Assembly: GCA_900175165.2 (NCBI GenBank)
Contig: FWWN02000230.1
Span: 62,001 to 126,000, forward strand
Length of the DNA stretch: 64,000 nt
Direction of reading: 5' to 3'
From: Rhizomucor pusillus
Lineage: Eukaryota > Mucoromycota > Mucoromycetes > Mucorales > Lichtheimiaceae
The notes under the pieces are model-generated. The model worked only from the letters and a program-made list of their open reading frames with translations. It was not told where the DNA came from and searched no databases. Positions within the stretch are counted from its first letter, which is position 1. Each line of letters opens with the position of its first letter. Both the position numbers and the translations under genes were made by a program. Positions 58,845 to 64,000 of the stretch are shown here, piece after piece.

Positions 58845-59464
58845 GACTATTTCTTCTTCTTTCATCTCTACTTATTCTTTAATGTCGCCTAGTTAGTAAT
58901 TCTTGTACAATACCCTTTGGAAAGTCAATGGTGTAGACTTTATTTCATGCTTGGCCCTTTAACTATTATGAGTAACCTCTCTCTCAATGGAAATATATAC
59001 ATAATCGCATACTTTGAACTGCATTTTCTATGGAGGATGTGTTTACTAATACGTCTGAGCTATCGTTACTTGTTAAAGGAAAATAATATCGAAGTGTCCC
59101 TTGCTGAATATATTCTGACACAATTCCTCACTTGCATGCAGCTTTCAGAAGCATGTGGATGCCTCGTGACTATTAGAGAAGTCAAACGTATTTCTGCGGA
59201 TAGCAGTTGCATAGAGCGGGTGTAGACTTGGCCGCATTATTATAACTGAATGGACTGGAGGTAGAATATGCTGAATAAAGCCACATAGTTTATACCCATC
59301 GATGGTCAAACATTTCTTATGGATGAATATATGAATAGTGACATAAAGTGTCATTTCCTGAAAGAGAGTGCACGTTGCGTCCGACTGGTGGGAGGAGTTA
59401 GCCAGCTTCCTTTTCTATACCCTTCTCCACCCCCAGTCTGTATTTCTCTTGGATCTCGCACACC
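58845..59464. other. Intergenic stretch
   Basis: About 620 bp after SVF1. Short open frames here lack coding composition. The region just before 59465 is pyrimidine-rich and probably the promoter/leader of the next gene. Confidence 0.5.
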
Positions 59465-61882
59465 ATGGACCTCAGCTCCTTCTATTGTCATCAAGAGGAA
59501 TCATGGGCTGACTTGATGGATGAAGAGGATGACGATCGCGAGGAAACTCGCGCGCAGACGAAATCAGTTGCCGTGGATACCAAACTGGCGGCTTCCACGA
59601 CGACGAAACCGGAGCCGTCGTCTAGAAAGCCAGAACCAGTCGAACAACCACCAAAGAAAGAGGAACCGCAACCTGAGCCTGAAGCGCGTCCTCTAAGTAT
59701 CCTCGAGATTGTCAGGCTATCAAGAGGAAGCAAAGGACCAACAGGGAATATATTTCTCGAGAACGTGCAGCAACCGAAACAACCAGCGCGATCAGAGAAA
59801 CATAATCAGCGACGGTCTGCGGATATCAATGAGCTAGACTCTTGGAGACGCAGCACTCCGTTCCCAGGACGAGAGGATCGCGCACGAGAGAACAATGAAA
59901 ATGTAAAGCAATGGCATAGTTATGCCGAGGTTTTGCAAAAGGAATATGCTATACAGCAAGAGGAGGCGAAGCGTGAATTTCTACGTCGCACAGCTGGCCA
60001 ATCACCACCTGCACCATCACCTGAGGACACGCGACCTGATACCACTGACGGTGACAAACCATTAGAATCAGTAAAGGATACTCGAATGAACGGGAAAATG
60101 GTTGAGGCAGTTGTTTCAAATCATTATACAACGCGCGAGGAAACCATGACAACTCCAGCGCTTGCCGATACCATAGGTACATCGATTGAAAAGGCAGCGC
60201 AGCAAATCGAGCAACTATCACTGAAAGAGCATGAATCAGCTATAAGCGAGGATCTTGCTCCAGAACAGTCTACATCGCCTCCTCCGACGGAAATGGGAGA
60301 CAACCAACCTAAGACTGCATCCGCGACTGCAAAGGTAGTAGTAGAAAAAGAAGAAAAAGAACAGGAGGAAAATGAGCAGAGATATCAAGATGTTCCAAAA
60401 ATCTTTGCTCAAGCCGAATTGAACGAACAGCTTGTGCCATCAGAGGTATCAGTACCAGCCAGCGCTCCTGTGCGACCTCCAACGCCGCCTCCAGTCCCAG
60501 ATCGAGCCGATGCATGGCAAGCTTTCGCGCAACAACATCAGAAACAGAGCTTGACCCCATCTTTACATGAAATGTCGCGAGATATCAGTGGAGGACCACT
60601 TCAAGAAGCTCAGAATGAGCCATTACATAGCATAGATGTTAATCAATCCGAGGAATTGGAACGAGAAGAAGGTAGAAAGGGAGAAGAAGGTCATTCTCAG
60701 GAAATTCAGCAAGAAATAGAGACATCTGAATTGGAGGAGATGCACGATGCCATCGTCGCAGATCAACCTATTACCACTGACGACTTTCAACAATTGACGA
60801 CCGAGGATGCTACTGATTTTATTACTGCTACTACTTCCACTTCTAACGCCGCGGCTGAAATTCCTAAGCAGCCAGAACCTGTTCCAGATACAACGGATCG
60901 ATGGAGGGCGTTTGCCTTGGAAGCGTCAAAAGCCACGAATAACTTTAATGCATCGACATCCTCACTATCATCATCATCAGCTTTTAAGGAATCATCTATT
61001 CCTATATTGCCTCAAGAGTCTGCTCAAAAATCCGACCAACCGGCACCCAGAATTTCGGCACAGGTGTCCGATGACAACGATGACTCTTGGAAGGCTGCTG
61101 CGTCCTGGGATATGTCTGCTCCGGTGGCCGAAGAAGCAACACCAATATCTAGCGACAGCAGCGCAATCGATACCTTGGGTGGCAAATCTAATGGTCGCAC
61201 TACAACGTCGCAGACATTGATGACAAGTCCATCGACTAATATTGATGATGAATCGTGGAAGGCGGCAGCCGCATCGTGGAACAACACTCAATCACAGTAT
61301 AGTAATGCTACTGCTATGCAGATATCAACTGATTCCTGGCCAACAGCTTCGTGGAATGCAGCTCCACAAACAAACGGCTCAACGTTGGTAACACCTACTA
61401 TTACTAACACTGATAATTCCTGGAAAGCGGCAAACACTCGATCGTGGAATATCAGCGACAGTACTTCCAAATTATCAGAAGATGCTGACAACTCTTGGCG
61501 AGCAGCAGCTGCAGTGTCGTGGGATACCAAGCAGCAGAGTCGTTCGACGATACAATTATCGAACGATTCTGACGATTCTTGGAAAGCGGCCGCTTCCTGG
61601 CAAGATGCTCCTACTAATACAATTTTGCAACCTCAATTTACAAGTTTTGACACTACTAATAATGCAAATAGCGCCCGCGACGCGTGGCGAAAAGCTGCTG
61701 CCACGTGGGAAAACACTGTTACAAGTTCGCCATCGATTGCTGCATCTGACGCCGTCGACGCTAAACAGCGAACAAATGTCGGCGACAGGACGCGAGCTCC
61801 AAGGCAAAAACGCCGACTCCAACTGCAAGCGTTTGTCAATAAAGAGTTACGGCAGGCCGGATTACTCTCTGGAAAGAAATAG
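59465..61882 (+). CDS. Disordered protein with tandem Trp/Ala repeats
   Basis: Single uninterrupted frame of 805 aa, the longest intronless gene here. The N-terminus is acidic (ESWADLMDEEDDD), residues ~35-350 are Glu/Pro/Gln-rich, and the second half has recurring units of the form D-x-S-W-K-A-A-A-x-S-W: DDSWKAAASWD (~538), DESWKAAAASWN (~595), DSWPTASWN (~622), DNSWKAANTRSWN (~649), DNSWRAAAAVSWD (~676), DDSWKAAASWQD (~702), RDAWRKAAATWEN (~738). Related DxWxAFA motifs occur near 349 and 478. The C-terminus is basic (RTRAPRQKRRLQLQAFVNKE). No domain is recognised. The pattern suggests a multivalent short-motif scaffold, possibly nucleic-acid associated; that role is speculation. Confidence 0.85.
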   Translation: MDLSSFYCHQEESWADLMDEEDDDREETRAQTKSVAVDTKLAASTTTKPEPSSRKPEPVEQPPKKEEPQPEPEARPLSILEIVRLSRGSKGPTGNIFLENVQQPKQPARSEKHNQRRSADINELDSWRRSTPFPGREDRARENNENVKQWHSYAEVLQKEYAIQQEEAKREFLRRTAGQSPPAPSPEDTRPDTTDGDKPLESVKDTRMNGKMVEAVVSNHYTTREETMTTPALADTIGTSIEKAAQQIEQLSLKEHESAISEDLAPEQSTSPPPTEMGDNQPKTASATAKVVVEKEEKEQEENEQRYQDVPKIFAQAELNEQLVPSEVSVPASAPVRPPTPPPVPDRADAWQAFAQQHQKQSLTPSLHEMSRDISGGPLQEAQNEPLHSIDVNQSEELEREEGRKGEEGHSQEIQQEIETSELEEMHDAIVADQPITTDDFQQLTTEDATDFITATTSTSNAAAEIPKQPEPVPDTTDRWRAFALEASKATNNFNASTSSLSSSSAFKESSIPILPQESAQKSDQPAPRISAQVSDDNDDSWKAAASWDMSAPVAEEATPISSDSSAIDTLGGKSNGRTTTSQTLMTSPSTNIDDESWKAAAASWNNTQSQYSNATAMQISTDSWPTASWNAAPQTNGSTLVTPTITNTDNSWKAANTRSWNISDSTSKLSEDADNSWRAAAAVSWDTKQQSRSTIQLSNDSDDSWKAAASWQDAPTNTILQPQFTSFDTTNNANSARDAWRKAAATWENTVTSSPSIAASDAVDAKQRTNVGDRTRAPRQKRRLQLQAFVNKELRQAGLLSGKK

Positions 61883-61980
61883 AAAATATATACACTCGCC
61901 ATCAAAGTAAATATAATACTAATCATCAATTTATATGCATTTTTGAACTTTGAACAGCTGTCAGAAATACCGGTTCTCAT

Positions 61981-63514
<1,534 letters not shown>

Positions 63515-63614
63515 TGTCAACCTTTGCGATACGGCGAGTTTTCGAAGAAGCCATTTTCGCCCAACAACCCACCCCGGCAGTGACTAAATTGAAAACTTTT
63601 CTTCCGACCAACCA

Positions 63615-64000
63615 ATGGCGGTGACGCATCTTTGGGCCGATCTTCAAAACTATACATATTTTCCAGGTGGACAATTGCTACTTTGGAGCCAAGTTGCAAA
63701 TCCTTTTGTAAAAAGTTCGTACGGCAACAATGGATTGAATGATGCTCTTATTCGCTTAAGATCGATGAATTGAATTCCCTACCTGTTCATATCTTTCGTT
63801 TTAGGCTGATAAATAGTGGTATCTATGATGCTATGGATTGACGATATCTTGTACTTCAATCTTTCTTTACTGATTTTAGACATATCAAGCAAGCCAATGG
63901 CCTCTACGCATCTCTGGAACATCTTCAAAAGAAAGTGGCTTTCTCGTGGCTAGGTGGTCTAGAGTATACACACTACATAGCTAATTACATGTAGTATGAT
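63615..64000 (+). CDS. 5' part of an unknown gene running off the right edge
   Basis: ATG 63615 opens MAVTHLWADLQNYTYFPGGQ, 100 bp from the divergent adenylosuccinate synthetase start. An intron at 63708-63760 (GTAAAA...TTAAG) continues in phase to IDELNSLPVHIFRF. Around 63880-63990 a further segment reads HIKQANGLYASLEHLQKKVA, but I could not link it in phase with certainty. The protein is not recognised, and the gene is cut by the window end. Confidence 0.4.

Noticed and set aside
58227..58865. 212-codon minus-strand frame opposite SVF1
   Set aside because: Antisense shadow of the SVF1 last exon; it has no motif and no splice support.

Overview
The window is a gene-dense stretch of a fungal nuclear genome. 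Nearly every gene is broken by short introns (about 50 to 90 nt, GT-AG with a few GC-AG), intergenic gaps are mostly under 1 kb, and the proteins are fungal (Cdc25-type RasGEF, Spa2, Svf1, Fab1-like, Amn1-like). A ketohexokinase, a plant LPA1-like P-loop protein and a helix-turn-helix transposase of a type I associate with Mucorales all point to an early-diverging fungus. I infer Mucoromycota, probably Mucorales; the species cannot be told from this sequence alone.

Layout. 0.2-5.2 kb: cap trimethylguanosine synthase TGS1 and the APC/C subunit CDC23, with a small unknown gene between. 5.3-11.3 kb: Spa2-like polarity scaffold, an SR protein (RRM, zinc knuckle, RS tail) and a membrane-anchored adhesin-like protein. 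11.3-14.2 kb: sparse, with one small His/Lys-rich gene. 14.2-18.9 kb: two head-to-head F-box/LRR genes and an LPA1/2-phosphoglycerate-kinase-like protein. 19.2-28.6 kb: two large signalling genes on the minus strand, an SH3-WW-WW-RasGEF and a Fab1/PIKfyve-like lipid kinase without a FYVE domain. 29.1-31.8 kb: a divergent pair of flavodoxin-like quinone reductases, one with a long tail ending in a polybasic-CysCys motif. 31.8-43.7 kb: ketohexokinase, TCP11/SOK1, capping protein alpha, mitochondrial malate dehydrogenase, pseudouridine-kinase-like PfkB enzyme and the PP2A B56 subunit. 44-47.7 kb: an aspartic-protease-like protein that seems to lack one catalytic Asp, and a multi-pass membrane protein. 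47.7-50.3 kb: sparse. 50.4-54.5 kb: proteasome beta-6, Amn1-like F-box/LRR, and a bHLH factor. 54.6-57.3 kb: decayed pieces of three transposon classes (HTH transposase, Tnp2/CACTA-like, Ty3/gypsy). 57.6-63.5 kb: SVF1, a disordered protein with repeated Trp-Lys-Ala-Ala units, and adenylosuccinate synthetase, with the start of one more gene at the right edge.

There is no obvious gene cluster with a single pathway. Themes that recur are ubiquitin-mediated control (CDC23, three F-box proteins, proteasome beta-6), polarity and actin (Spa2, capping protein, RasGEF, PP2A B56), and small-molecule kinases (two PfkB proteins, LPA1-like). I see no CRISPR array, rRNA or convincing tRNA. The window is mainly core housekeeping genome; the most unusual items are the FYVE-less Fab1-like kinase with a residue missing from its DLKGS loop, the aspartic-protease-like pseudoenzyme, the Trp-repeat protein, and the tailed flavodoxin.

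Exon borders were worked out by hand from splice consensus, reading-frame phase and family resemblance. Where a gene is described as spliced, the summed exons keep frame from start to stop.
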